Shown here: in pieces, positions 8,111-16,076 of the stretch
How the letters are laid out: the number at the start of each line of letters is the position of its first letter
Numbering within the stretch: the stretch's first letter is position 1
Assembly (NCBI GenBank): GCA_036490335.1
Contig: DASXEB010000005.1
Coordinates: forward strand, 80,928-144,927
DNA: 64,000 nt
Direction of reading: 5' to 3'
Origin: Palsa-1392 sp036490335
GTDB lineage: Bacteria > Verrucomicrobiota > Verrucomicrobiia > Chthoniobacterales > UBA10450
Position numbers and translations under genes: made by a program
Notes under the pieces: model-generated
Told to the model about the DNA's origin: nothing
Databases searched by the model: none
What the model saw: the letters and a program-made list of their open reading frames with translations, nothing else

Positions 8111-9240
8111 ATGACTTCGCGGCGCACGCTTCACGTCGGACTGATCGGTCACGGTTTCATGGGCCGCGCGCACTCGAACGCCTGGCGACAGGCGCCGCGC
8201 TTTTTCGATTTGCCGGCGGAGGTGCGAATGCGAACGCTTTGCGGCACCAATTCGCGACTCGTTAGGCAAGCGGCCGCGAAATTTGGCTGGGAAAAAATCG
8301 CGACCGACTGGCGTGAAGTCGTGGCCGATCCCGCGATCGACATCATCGACATCAGCACGCCTAACGACTCCCATGCCGCGATCGCGATCGCGGCCGCGCG
8401 CGCGGGCAAAGCGATCCTTTGCGAAAAACCGCTCGCGCGCGATGTGGCCGAAGCGACTCGCATGCACGAGGCGGTGCGAAAAGCGCAAGTCGTCAACATG
8501 GTCTGCCATAATTATCGGCGGGTGCCCGCGCTCGCGCTCGCGCGCGAGATGATTGCGCGTGGAGAGCTCGGCGACCGGCTTTATCATTTCTGCGCGCGCT
8601 ACGCGCAGGACTGGATCGCGGATCCGGATTTTCCGCTCGTCTGGCGGCTGCGCGGGAAAGAGGCGGGCTCGGGTTCGTTAGGCGACATCGGTTCGCATGC
8701 GATCGATCTCGCGCGTTTTCTGGTCGGCGAGTTTCGCGAAGTCTGCGGGACGCTCGAGACTTTTGTGAAAACGCGCCCGCTCGAAAACGAGCGCAAACGC
8801 AAAGGCAAAGTCACGGTCGACGACGCGGCGATTGTGCTCGGCCGTTTCCGTAACGGCGCACTCGCGACGATCGAGGCGACGCGCTTCGCGCCCGGCCGCA
8901 AAAATGCCCTAACGAAATCAACGGCAGCGGCGGCTCACTCGCGTTCGATCTCGAGGAGATGAACCGGCTGCAATTTTTCAACGGCAAGGATGCGGAAGGC
9001 CGCGCCGGTTTTCGCGACATTCTCGTCACGGAAGACTCGCATCCATACATCGCGAATTGGTGGCCGCCGGGTAATCTCATCGGTTACGAGCACAGTTTCG
9101 TGCACACGATTGCCGATTTCGTAAAAGCCGTTGTCAGGCGGAAAAATATTGCGCCTAATTTTGCCGACGGCCTCGCTAACCAGCAGGTGCTCGCGGCCGT
9201 TGTGGAGAGCGCGCGGACAAAGCGGTGGGTGCGGCTCTGA
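8111..9240 (+). pseudogene. Gfo/Idh/MocA-family oxidoreductase, frameshifted
   Basis: Two frames together make a complete NAD(P)-dependent sugar/cyclitol dehydrogenase-like protein of about 376 residues. The N-terminal part (8111 to about 8908) has VGLIGHGFMGRAHSNAW, DIIDISTPNDSHAAIAIAAARAGKAILCEKPLA and the typical HAIDLARFLVGEF. The C-terminal part (about 8912 to 9240) continues NEINGSGGSLAFDLEEMNRLQFF in another frame. The break lies in the C-run of a CCCTAACGAA motif copy at 8907. Adding one C would restore PNEI, so it is either a one-base sequencing error or a recent frameshift. The substrate is unknown. Confidence 0.85.
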
Positions 9241-9262
9241 GCCCGCGGCGAGCGTCGCTTTT

Positions 9263-9381
9263 GTCATCCTGAGCCGCGGAGACGGCGAAGGACCTCACAC
9301 TTGCAATTTGCGTTTCCATTTTGCTGCCCCCGCGGATTGCATTGCGAAGTCCTTCTCCGCGCTTCGCCGGTTCAGGATGAC
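9263..9381. repeat. Dispersed imperfect inverted repeat, copy 1
   Basis: A 119-bp intergenic element begins GTCATCCTGAGCC and ends with the near-complement TTCAGGATGAC. A second, diverged copy of similar length is at 40253-40373. The two share GTCAT at one end, GGGATGAC/AGGATGAC at the other, AGGACCTC/GGGACCTC and a TTGCAATYYGCGTTTCC core. It looks like a small non-coding hairpin element of the MITE or REP type. No open frame is present. Confidence 0.7.
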
Positions 9382-9430
9382 AACTGGACGCGCGCAGGGT
9401 CGCTGCGTCCGCGTGTAAAGCGCGCCACGC

Positions 9431-10801
9431 CTAACGATCGGTTTTCGCGCCGGTCTCGGTCCGCGGTTTGAAATTCAGCATCACCGGCAAACCTTCGAAT
9501 GCCTCGGCGCGCCGGATCTGCGTTTCGAGAAAGCGCGCGTAAGTGTCGCCTAACAATTGCGGATCGTTGACGAAAAGGACGAACTCGGGCGTGACGAGCG
9601 CGCGCTCGTTTTCCGGTTTGGTTTGCGCGGCGTAAAATAATTTCATGCGCTTGTTCGCGGACATCGGCGGCGGGTTGGCGGCGAACGCTTCGCGCAAGAG
9701 GCGATTGAGCACGCCGGTGCCGATGTGGGCGCGGGCGGCGCGACGGATTTTTCCGATGACGCCGAAGAGTCGCTGCACGTTTTCGCCCGTGAGCGCGGAG
9801 GCGACGATGATCGGCGCGTAGGGCAGAAAGAAAAGTCGCTCGCGCGTTTCGGCGATTAATTCGGCGAGCTTCTTTTTTGCGTCGCGCGCCGGCCTAACGA
9901 GGTCCCATTTGTTCACGATGATGACCGACGGCTTGTGCGCCTTTTGCATGAGCGTGGCGATTTTTTTGTCCTGCGCGGTCGCGCCGCTCGTCGCGTCGAC
10001 CACGAGCACGCAAAGATCGGCGCGCCGAATCGTGCGCTCGGAACGCATCACGCTGAAGACCTCGACCGAGCTGGAATGTTTGCCGCGCGGCCGCATGCCG
10101 GCGGTGTCGATGAGGAGAAATTCGTCGTGGCCGCGGCGGTAGGCGATGTCGACGGCGTCGCGCGTGGTGCCGGGGATGTCGCTCACGATCGTGCGGCGAT
10201 CGCTCAGGATGGCGTTGATGAGGGAAGATTTGCCAACGTTAGGCCGGCCCACGATCGCGAGAGAGAGCGGCGGGTTCTCCGGCTGCGATTCTTGATTTTC
10301 GATCTTCGGAAGATTTTGCTCGATCGTTTCGCCTAACGAGTCGAGGCCGCGGCTGTGCGCGGCACTGATCGAGATCGTTAGGCCAAAACCGAGCCGCGTG
10401 AATTCCGCGTCGAGATTTTCGTGTTTCGGATGATCGATTTTGTTGACCACGAGAACGACCGGCCGTTGCGAACGCCGCAGCAGCCGCGCGAGCTCTTCGT
10501 CGATCGGAGTGAGACCTTGTTGCGCGTCGACGACAAAGAGAATGACGTCGGCCTCGCGCATGGCGGCGTCGGCCGCGGCGCGCACATCCTGGAGCAGCTC
10601 GGTCTCCCCTGCTCCGCCGATTCCGCCCGTGTCCCAAACCGTGAAATCGCCGCGTCTGGCCGGCGCGGAAATGCGATCGCGGGTGATGCCGGGTTGATCG
10701 TGCACGATCGCGATATTGCGGCCGGCGAGCCGATTGAAGAGAGCGGACTTGCCAACGTTAGGCCGGCCCACAATAGCCACATTTCGGGTGCGCGTTTCCA
10801 T
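9431..10801 (-). CDS. der: Ribosome-assembly GTPase Der (EngA)
   Basis: The 456-residue protein has two tandem GTPase domains, which is diagnostic of Der. The P-loops GRPNVGKSALFN (near residue 12) and GRPNVGKSSLIN (near 187) each come with DTGG/DTAG and NKID/NKWD motifs, followed by a C-terminal KH-like domain ending in FKPRTE. It acts in 50S subunit maturation. In both P-loops the PNV codons create AACGTTAGGC on the + strand (10235 and 10754). The stop codon TAG lies in another copy at 9429. It is 15 nt from pgsA in the same orientation. Confidence 0.95.
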   Translation of the reverse strand: METRTRNVAIVGRPNVGKSALFNRLAGRNIAIVHDQPGITRDRISAPARRGDFTVWDTGGIGGAGETELLQDVRAAADAAMREADVILFVVDAQQGLTPIDEELARLLRRSQRPVVLVVNKIDHPKHENLDAEFTRLGFGLTISISAAHSRGLDSLGETIEQNLPKIENQESQPENPPLSLAIVGRPNVGKSSLINAILSDRRTIVSDIPGTTRDAVDIAYRRGHDEFLLIDTAGMRPRGKHSSSVEVFSVMRSERTIRRADLCVLVVDATSGATAQDKKIATLMQKAHKPSVIIVNKWDLVRPARDAKKKLAELIAETRERLFFLPYAPIIVASALTGENVQRLFGVIGKIRRAARAHIGTGVLNRLLREAFAANPPPMSANKRMKLFYAAQTKPENERALVTPEFVLFVNDPQLLGDTYARFLETQIRRAEAFEGLPVMLNFKPRTETGAKTDR

Positions 10802-10816
10802 TTGCCTAACGAGCGC

Positions 10817-11416
10817 TCAACTCGCCTCGCTCTGCCCGTGCGCGCCAAGCTGGCGGAAGCCATCCATGACGTAAATGACGCCGGAAATAAGAGTGAAAAT
10901 CCCCGCCGCCACCACCACGTAAACAAGCGGCAGCCACATGATCTGGAGCATGACCCACGCGATCGCCGCCATCTGCAAAAACGTCGCGACCTTGCCCGTC
11001 CAGGTCGGCCGCACCCGCACTTTCCCATTCAACAAATGCAGCACCGCGCTGCCGATGAGAATGACCGCGTCGCGACTAATCACGAGCACCGGAAACCAGG
11101 TCGGGAAGTGTCCGTATTGCGGATCGACCTCGTTCCAGTTGCAGATGCTGAGCGTGATGATGCCGCTCAAGAGCAGACCTTTGTCCGCGATCGGATCGAG
11201 GATCACGCCTAACGAACTCTTCTGGTTGTAGCGCCGCGCGATGTAACCGTCGAGACCGTCGCTGACGGCGGCGATGAGAAAAATCGTGATCGCGGCGAAG
11301 CGCTGCCATTCGAGCGGCTCACCGCGCTTCACACTCTCGCCGTAGTAGAGCGCCATGAGGACGAACGCCGGGATCATGAGAATGCGGACGAGTGTGATTT
11401 TGTTCGGAGTCGTCAT
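10817..11416 (-). CDS. pgsA: CDP-diacylglycerol-glycerol-3-phosphate 3-phosphatidyltransferase
   Basis: This 199-residue membrane enzyme carries the CDP-alcohol phosphotransferase motif in DGLDGYIARRYNQKSSLGVILDPIADK (about residues 53-79), with the required Asp and Arg residues. Four to five hydrophobic segments surround it. It makes phosphatidylglycerol phosphate from CDP-diacylglycerol and glycerol-3-phosphate in the inner membrane. MTTPNKITLVRILMIP is the standard N-terminus, so the ATG start is secure. It is followed closely by der. Confidence 0.92.
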   Translation of the reverse strand: MTTPNKITLVRILMIPAFVLMALYYGESVKRGEPLEWQRFAAITIFLIAAVSDGLDGYIARRYNQKSSLGVILDPIADKGLLLSGIITLSICNWNEVDPQYGHFPTWFPVLVISRDAVILIGSAVLHLLNGKVRVRPTWTGKVATFLQMAAIAWVMLQIMWLPLVYVVVAAGIFTLISGVIYVMDGFRQLGAHGQSEAS

Positions 11417-11675
11417 GCGCGGAGACGCAATATGTCTGCGTCGGCGCGAAAAAGAAAAGCGCGCAGTTTTTTCGCGCGAGAAAATTTCGCGCCCGCGCTG
11501 AAAACCTGCCGGGAGCGACCGATGTTCCGTAGCCAGAGATCCTGGTCAAAGTCCTTGCCGAGATTAGCGGCGGCGAGCTGCGTTTCAGCCCCGACTGCGG
11601 CGAGGCGCCGCAGCTACGCCCCCCGTGGCTGCGCCGCCCCCGGCGCACCGGCCACGACGCGACGCCCCATCGGCA
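11417..11675. other. Intergenic stretch without a supported gene
   Basis: The segment between pgsA and the terminator of the FN3-like gene is GC-rich and open in several frames. None has a recognisable product, a good start or family-like composition. The + frame through it (11432-11854) runs antisense into the neighbouring gene and is treated as a shadow. The promoter of pgsA presumably lies at the left end. Confidence 0.5.
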
Positions 11676-11713
11676 GAAAGAAAAAACCCGCGCCACCTTG
11701 CGGCGACGCGGGT
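11676..11713 (-). terminator. Rho-independent terminator for the FN3-like gene
   Basis: Read on the minus strand, a GC hairpin with stem ACCCGCG / CGCGGGT (11686-11692 with 11707-11713) is followed directly by TTTTTTCTTTC. It lies 23 nt beyond the stop of the gene at 11736. This is a textbook intrinsic terminator. Confidence 0.8.
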
Positions 11714-11735
11714 CCTTTCCACTACAGCTTTCGGG

Positions 11736-12812
11736 CTAACTCACCCGGCGCTCCGCGCGCCGGCCATTGCTCACCGGCACGTTGCCGTGTCCATTGCCGT
11801 TCGACTTCGCCGCCTTCGGAGCGGTTGACGTTAACTTCATCGCCTCGGTCTTGACCGACGGAGCCGGCATGCCAAGTCGCGCCGCAGCCAGCGTCGGCAC
11901 AGTGTAGAAAAGCGAATCGCTCGGCACACTCTGCGAGGTGCCTTTCACCGCCTGCACCATGAACTCCATCGCCGTCCCCGGCGCGATCGGCTGCGTGCGG
12001 CCGGTCGGATCGGTCGCGCGCGCCATGAGTTGGAACGGCAAAGCCGAACCCGCCTCACGGCCGCGAAAACGGTAGCGATCCGCCGCATCGTCATCGCAAG
12101 TCAGGATCACCCCGCCCGTCTCCACATCCATCTGCGCGGTCAGACCGGTCGGCTTCGCCGGCGTCGTCGGCGTCGCGGGCATGTTAAGACCAAAAGCGAG
12201 CCAGCGCGGATCATCCGGATCGAGCCCGCCATCGAGATTCTTCACCAGCTTGTGCATCGCTTGCAGCAACGCCGCCCTCGCCGTCGCCCGCGCCGTCTTT
12301 GCATCCTTCAAACTCTGCTCCACATCCAGCACATCGCCCTGCATCTCGAGCGCGAGAGTGTAAATATCGTTGCCGTTCGCGTAAGTCACGCCCGTCTTAT
12401 CCACCTCGTAGCTCGGATTGTCTTCAAGGAAACCGACGATCGACTTCGCCACGCCGAGACGATCCTCGATCGTTTTCGGAATCGCGGTGCTGTGATTGAC
12501 AAAACCAAGCGCCGCCCAATCCGCCGACCAGTGATAACCGAAATTGCTCACGAAGATCGGGCGCGCGGTGTTGAGAAACTGAAGCAACGTCGCCGCCGCC
12601 GGAGTGAAATTATCGTAAGCCGTCTTGAGCGCCTGGCGCGCCAGGCCGAAGTTGGATTCGGCCGTACTGTAAGCGGTGGTGGCCGCGTCCATCTGCGGTT
12701 TACTCACCATCGTGATCGGCACCGAAGCCCCGACCTTGAAGATGCCCATCGCCATCTTGAGCGCGAGTTGAATGAGCGCCTTCGCGCTGCGTGGAAGGAC
12801 ATTCGAGCCCAT
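11736..12812 (-). CDS. Large hypothetical protein with helical N-terminus and FN3-like C-terminus
   Basis: The 358-residue protein has a helical N-terminal region (about 1-200) with a run of small residues and no clear signal peptide. A Pro/Thr-rich hinge (MPATPTTPAKPTGL) follows, then a beta-rich segment resembling a fibronectin type III domain (AMEFMVQAVKGTSQSVPSDSLFYTVP). The tail is basic and Asn/Gly-rich. The layout parallels the shorter gene at 29780-30400, which also has helices followed by FN3. Proteins of this type are frequent and uncharacterised in Verrucomicrobia. An intrinsic terminator follows. No motif copy lies in the gene, unlike most core genes here. Confidence 0.6.
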   Translation of the reverse strand: MGSNVLPRSAKALIQLALKMAMGIFKVGASVPITMVSKPQMDAATTAYSTAESNFGLARQALKTAYDNFTPAAATLLQFLNTARPIFVSNFGYHWSADWAALGFVNHSTAIPKTIEDRLGVAKSIVGFLEDNPSYEVDKTGVTYANGNDIYTLALEMQGDVLDVEQSLKDAKTARATARAALLQAMHKLVKNLDGGLDPDDPRWLAFGLNMPATPTTPAKPTGLTAQMDVETGGVILTCDDDAADRYRFRGREAGSALPFQLMARATDPTGRTQPIAPGTAMEFMVQAVKGTSQSVPSDSLFYTVPTLAAARLGMPAPSVKTEAMKLTSTAPKAAKSNGNGHGNVPVSNGRRAERRVS

Positions 12813-13014
12813 GATTAGACGGCCTCCCTGTTAACTAACGTATGTATGAATTGCATGCCGGGAGGTAAAGCAGGGCGTATGCCGTGCTCCCAAACTTTCT
12901 TAAGAAATATTTTCGCGCCGAGTCAAACGCCAAAGCACGCACTGGCCTAACGAGCATAACTCCCAATGATCGCGACCCCGCCTTCTCCCCGGGATCGCCG
13001 ACAAGATCAGTGCA

Positions 13015-13125
13015 GCGTAAAACTCAACTCGAAGCGCGATTACAATCTCCTCTTTAAATCTCCCAAAGGTCACCAGAGCCAGGCGCAGATCGAGCCGTTC
13101 GAAGACACGTGGCATTGGACGCAGG
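13015..13125 (+). pseudogene. Fragment of a site-specific DNA methyltransferase (N-terminal part)
   Basis: The frame reads NSKRDYNLLFKSPKGHQSQAQIEPFEDTWHW. This matches the segment just after the catalytic DPPY/DPPF region of beta-class (type III-like) DNA methyltransferases, where NSKRDYN...FEDTW is well conserved. The catalytic motif itself is lost. The remainder of the gene resumes after the RAYT element, at 13798. The fragment is non-functional. Confidence 0.65.
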
Positions 13126-13153
13126 TTTTCCAGTCCCGGAGGGACGATGGAGA

Positions 13154-13181
13154 TTAGCCGGTGGCGCCAGCCACCGGCTAA
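13154..13181. repeat. Perfect palindrome, REP-like
   Basis: TTAGCCGGTGGC, a four-base loop GCCA, and GCCACCGGCTAA form a 12-bp perfect stem. A diverged partner sits on the other side of the RAYT gene at 13717-13736. This is the expected substrate structure of a RAYT transposase. Confidence 0.85.
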
Positions 13182-13225
13182 GACGATAAGGAGAGCACGC
13201 CCCGGCAGGGGCAGAGGAAATCGCG

Positions 13226-13673
13226 ATGCCTTCGACGCACCTGAGTCTCCATTACCACCTCGTATTCGGGACGAAGCACCACGAGCCGGTGATCGCGGCG
13301 GCGTGGCGTCCACGACTGCACGCGTTCCTCGGCGGAATTTTGCAAACAATCGACGGGGGTCCCGGAAGCAATCGGGGGCGTGGCGGATCATGTGCACCTG
13401 CTCGCCGGCTTGCGCGCCACGCATTGCCTCGCGGATGTGATGCGGGAATTGAAAGCGGTTTCATCCCGCTGGGTGCACGAGGAGATGCGGCTGCCGACGT
13501 TTGCGTGGCAGGCAGGCGATGGCGCGTTCACGGTCAGTGCTTCGCGGGTGCATGCGGTTCGCGCGTATGTCGAAGGGCAGGAGCAGCACCATCGCTCACA
13601 GACTTTTCGAGAGGAATACCTGACGCTGCTGCAACGGACCGGGGTCGAATTCGACGACCGGTATGTCTTTTGA
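13226..13673 (+). pseudogene. RAYT / IS200-like Y1 transposase, frameshifted
   Basis: The first frame gives MPSTHLSLHYHLVFGTKHHEPVI...FLGGILQTIDG. The second, from about 13350, gives IGGVADHVHLLAGLRATHCLADVMRELKAVSSRWVHE and ends QHHRSQTFREEYLTLLQRTGVEFDDRYVF. The HVH metal-binding motif and the catalytic Tyr region (VRAYVEGQEQHH) are typical of the Y1 transposase superfamily. Removing one G from the GGGGG run near 13346 restores a single frame reading IDGVPEAIGGVADHVHLL, so the break is a homopolymer indel. It would act on the flanking palindromes if intact. Confidence 0.8.
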
Positions 13674-13797
13674 AGTGCGCTGCCCCTGCCGGGGCGGGAT
13701 TCATGCTGGACGGTCTCCGGTGGTTGGCACCACCGGCTACCCTTCGATCATCCCTCCGGGATTCATGCCACCTGTCTGGATTATCGCGCTTGAAGGC

Positions 13798-14027
13798 GAT
13801 GTCGAGCTCGATCCGTTTTGCGGTTGCGGCGCCGCCGTTCATGCGGCGCAGAAGTTGAATCGCAAATGGATCGGCATCGACATGACCGCCTCGCCATTTC
13901 GCTGATCGAATCGCGCTTGAAGAAGGCTTTCCCGGAAGACTTCGGCGAGGCAGGCCCGCGGCAGTTGCGCTACGAAGTGATCGGCACGCCCAAGGACCTC
14001 GAAAGCGCGCGCGATAACCGGCTATAA
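13798..14027 (+). pseudogene. Fragment of a site-specific DNA methyltransferase (C-terminal part)
   Basis: The sequence reads LDPFCGCGAAVHAAQKLNRKWIGID, the SAM-binding motif region of beta-class DNA methyltransferases. After a one-base frameshift near 13885 it continues LAISLIESRLKKAFPEDFG...RYEVIGTPKDLESAR. This is the usual downstream part of the same family as the fragment at 13015. The middle of the gene is missing and the C-terminus is cut short by TAA. It is a decayed restriction-modification or orphan methylase. Confidence 0.75.
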
Positions 14028-14112
14028 AAAGGCGAAGGTGGAACGAAGAGCCGAACAGCAGAAGCTGATCAGAATCCACCGTCCCTGCCCTTCACTCTGT
14101 CGGTCGAATTGA

Positions 14113-14340
14113 GCCTCCGCTGCTCATCCGCCAACGCCCCGCGGCCAGTGGAGGCCTCCGCTGCTCATCCGCCAACGCCTCACGGCCAGCGGAGGCCTCC
14201 GCCGCTCATTCGCCAAGGCCCCGCGGCCAGCGGAGGTCTCCCCTGCTCATTCGCCAACGCCCCGCGGCCAGCGGACGCCTACCCTGCTCATCCGCCAACG
14301 CCGCACGGCCAGTGTGGGCCTCCGCTGGTCATCCGGCGCG
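14113..14340. repeat. 41-bp tandem repeat, about 5.5 copies
   Basis: The unit starts GCCTCCGCTGCTCATCCGCC and ends GCGGCCAGTGGAG. Unit starts are 14113, 14154, 14195, 14236, 14277 and 14318, exactly 41 bp apart, with a few substitutions in each. The period is not a multiple of three, so it is not maintained as coding sequence. It lies just left of the first cassette array. Confidence 0.9.
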
Positions 14341-14392
14341 GCGAGACGGGAAAGTGTGATCATCCAGGAAAAGACGCTCGGCGCGCAGACAT

Positions 14393-14517
14393 TTCTTTCG
14401 TCTTGCCAACCAACCTGCTCTTCGGCACACTGGGCGCATGCTTGCCGTTTTACTCCCACCGCACGCGCCGGGGACGGCCGGATTAGACGGAATTATTCCG
14501 CCGAATTCTCGTTAGGC
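14393..14517 (+). repeat. Dispersed repeat ending in TCTCGTTAGGC, copy A
   Basis: This about 125-bp segment begins TTTCGTCTTGCCAACCAACC and ends GACGGAATTATTCCGCCGAA followed by TTCTCGTTAGGC. Related copies on the minus strand are at 62826-62960 and 63356-63455. They share TTTCGTCTTGCC, the GCATGCTTGCCG / GCAAATGCTTACC portion and, for the first, the GACGGAATAATTCCACC end. The copy marks the left boundary of the + strand cassette array, so it could be the 3' half of an unusual attC site or an array-associated repeat. Confidence 0.6.
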
Positions 14518-14533
14518 GAAGACGCGCTCATCC

Positions 14534-14827
14534 ATGCTTCGATACGCCGCATCGTTCAATCGCGAGGATCAGAAGCGAGTATTCCATTTCTTGGCGACTT
14601 TCTCGCGGTGGGAGTATGCCCTCAAGCACAATGGATTTTGCCGAACTGGTTCTCACGGTGAGGCAGAACCGGACTGGCACACCTTCGCCATCGCACACGA
14701 TGCAGCTCTTGCGGGGGTTAACTCTCCTGGGTTCGTCGCAGCCCGGGCCTCACTTCTCGCGCATCCGCCAAATCGTGAGGAGAAGCATGGAAACAGAATC
14801 GAGTGGCATCCCAACCCGCGGCGTTAG
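14534..14827 (+). CDS. Hypothetical cassette-type protein
   Basis: The 97-residue frame reads MLRYAASFNREDQKRVFHFLATFSRWEYALKHNGF and so on. This resembles small uncharacterised proteins with an FxxFxRFEYALKxxGF signature, but I cannot assign a function. It starts 17 nt after a CTCGTTAGGC core and its stop TAG sits in GGCGTTAGGC at 14820. This is the layout expected of a short integron cassette, although no full attC follows. Moderate confidence that it is, or was, a gene. Confidence 0.45.
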   Translation: MLRYAASFNREDQKRVFHFLATFSRWEYALKHNGFCRTGSHGEAEPDWHTFAIAHDAALAGVNSPGFVAARASLLAHPPNREEKHGNRIEWHPNPRR

Positions 14828-14856
14828 GCGTAACCTTTAGCGCAGCCCGTCATCCG

Positions 14857-15342
14857 ATGCCTTCTCCTTTACTGCTATTTGGTATCAGCATTGCACTCAG
14901 CTTTTTGGCTTGGAGCGTCCTCTGCGTTAGCTATGTCTGGCCACGTCTGCGTGGCCTGGCCTTGCAAGATGCCGCCCGACCAATCTTATTTCTCCATACA
15001 TTCCGCTTTGTTGGCCTCGCCTTCCTCATTCCAGGGGTGGTCAATCCAGCGCTCCCCTTCGCCTTCGCAGCGCCCGCCGCTTATGGGGATCTGGTCGCAC
15101 TGGCACTCGCCTGGCTCGCCCTTGCTCTTCGCCATCGGCCTGGCTCGGTCGCGGCGTTGTGGGTCTTCAATATCTGGGGCACCTTGGATCTTCTCTTTGC
15201 TTTTTATAACGGTCTTGCCCGAGTGCGCATTGACCCCGCTACGCTGAGCGCTGCGTTCTTCATCCCGACCGTTCCCGTGCCGTTGCTGCTTTGTACGCAC
15301 GCCGTCCTCTTCGCTCTTTTATTAAGAGAGCGCCCGCGATGA
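14857..15342 (+). CDS. Hypothetical multi-pass membrane protein (cassette gene)
   Basis: The 161-residue product has four to five hydrophobic helices: LLLFGISIALSFLAWSVLCV, LAFLIPGVVNPALPFAFAAPAAY, LVALALAWLALAL, AALWVFNIWGTLDLLFAFY and VPLLLCTHAVLFALLL. ATG 14857 starts the first helix. The gene is followed at 15368 by an attC-like site, so it is probably the payload of an integron cassette. Function is unknown, as is usual for cassette ORFs. Base composition is less GC-rich than the core genes. Confidence 0.6.
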   Translation: MPSPLLLFGISIALSFLAWSVLCVSYVWPRLRGLALQDAARPILFLHTFRFVGLAFLIPGVVNPALPFAFAAPAAYGDLVALALAWLALALRHRPGSVAALWVFNIWGTLDLLFAFYNGLARVRIDPATLSAAFFIPTVPVPLLLCTHAVLFALLLRERPR

Positions 15343-15367
15343 GCTTACCAGCGAGGGTAGTCGTGCC

Positions 15368-15490
15368 GCCTAGCCAGGCGATGGAGCGAACGGCGGACCG
15401 CCGCCGGACAAGGCTGAAGCAAGAATTAAGAATTATGAAACAAGCAACGCGCGCGCTCGTCCGCCGTCGCTCATCTTGTTCTCGTTAGGC
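15368..15490 (+). repeat. attC-like recombination site
   Basis: The site is 123 bp. The left end is GCCTAGCCAGGCGATGGAGC followed by GAACGGCGGACC. The right end is CGTCCGCCGTCGCTCATCTT followed by GTTCTCGTTAGGC. The ends are imperfect complements, with an unpaired base in GATGG versus the CATC arm, as in integron attC hairpins. The inverse core is GCCTAGC (one mismatch to RYYYAAC) and the core is GTTAGGC (matching GTTRRRY). The same arms recur in the minus-strand array at 61.5-62.2 kb. Confidence 0.75.
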
Positions 15491-15539
15491 AGATGAAGCG
15501 CGATTTGAAATGATTTAGCATTCGAGAAGAAGAATACCA

Positions 15540-15941
15540 ATGAAACACAAGGCTATCTTAGTCGTCGCGTCCCTCCTCTCGATCCTCTTCTTCACCGTTC
15601 ACCTGGCGGACGACATCGTGCGCGGGTTCGAAAAGGGCAGCCTCGCTAATCTTGTTGCTCTGCCCATTCTTGTCGTCTGGTTGTATGGGACGCTGGTGCT
15701 CGCGGGACGGCCATCAGGATATGTCATCGTCCTACTCGGCTCGCTTCTGGGGTTGTTGGCCCCGTTGCTCCACTTCATGGGGAAGGGTGTCGGCGGCGCG
15801 ATCGCCAAATCAAACGGCGGCTTCTTCTTCATCTGGACCCTGATCGCCCTCGGTGTGACTGCGCTCTTCTCGGTCATCCTCTCCGTAGGCGGATTGTGGA
15901 AGCGGGAGTGGCGCCATTCTCCTCGCGACATCCATGCCTAA
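15540..15941 (+). CDS. Hypothetical four-helix membrane protein (cassette gene)
   Basis: The 133-residue protein starts MKHKAILVVASLLSILFFTVHLADD. It contains four hydrophobic segments (LLSILFFTV, LVALPILVVWLYGTLVLA, IVLLGSLLGLLAPLLHFM and FFFIWTLIALGVTALFSVIL). It lies between two attC-like sites and its TAA stop is part of the inverse core GCCTAAC of the next site. Both facts argue for an integron cassette. No function can be assigned. Confidence 0.7.
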   Translation: MKHKAILVVASLLSILFFTVHLADDIVRGFEKGSLANLVALPILVVWLYGTLVLAGRPSGYVIVLLGSLLGLLAPLLHFMGKGVGGAIAKSNGGFFFIWTLIALGVTALFSVILSVGGLWKREWRHSPRDIHA

Positions 15942-16057
15942 CCATGCGATGCAGCGAACCGCTGGCCGCGCCGCCTTCCAGCTTTCGATGAATTCCACAC
16001 TCAATCTGCAGCCACACACACCTTCGCGAGCGGTGGCTGATCTTATTCTCGTTAGTC
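15936..16057 (+). repeat. attC-like recombination site
   Basis: The site is 122 bp, from GCCTAACCATGCGATGCAGC (then GAACC) to GGCTGATCTTATTCTCGTTA followed by GTC. The inverse core GCCTAAC is perfect and the core GTTAGTC keeps the GTTR pattern. The internal arms GATGCAGCGAACCGC and GCGGTGGCTGATC are imperfectly complementary, and the variable middle differs from the other sites. Confidence 0.7.
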
Positions 16058-16076
16058 TAAGGGAGCGTTAGAACAT

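Larger units (their letters stand above)
13133..13775. mobile_element. RAYT (REP-associated tyrosine transposase) element with inverted REP-like ends
   Basis: A frameshifted RAYT gene (13226-13673) is flanked by inverted copies of the same sequences. On the left are CCCGGAGGGACGATGGAGA, the palindrome at 13154-13181 and GCCCCGGCAGGGGCAG. On the right, in reverse order and orientation, are CTGCCCCTGCCGGGGCGG, the hairpin CCGGTGGTTGGCACCACCGG (13717-13736) and TCATCCCTCCGGGATTCATG. The whole unit lies between two fragments of a DNA methyltransferase, suggesting insertion or a rearrangement at that gene. RAYTs are single-copy domesticated relatives of IS200/IS605 TnpA that mobilise REP palindromes. 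Confidence 0.75.

Noticed and set aside
8380..8400. HIP1-like GCGATCGC as a second iterated word
   Set aside because: GCGATCGC and related CGATCG strings are common here, but GC-rich codon usage would produce many. I could not show an excess by hand.
14113..14340. CRISPR array
   Set aside because: The 41-bp units are contiguous with no unique spacers, and no cas gene is nearby.
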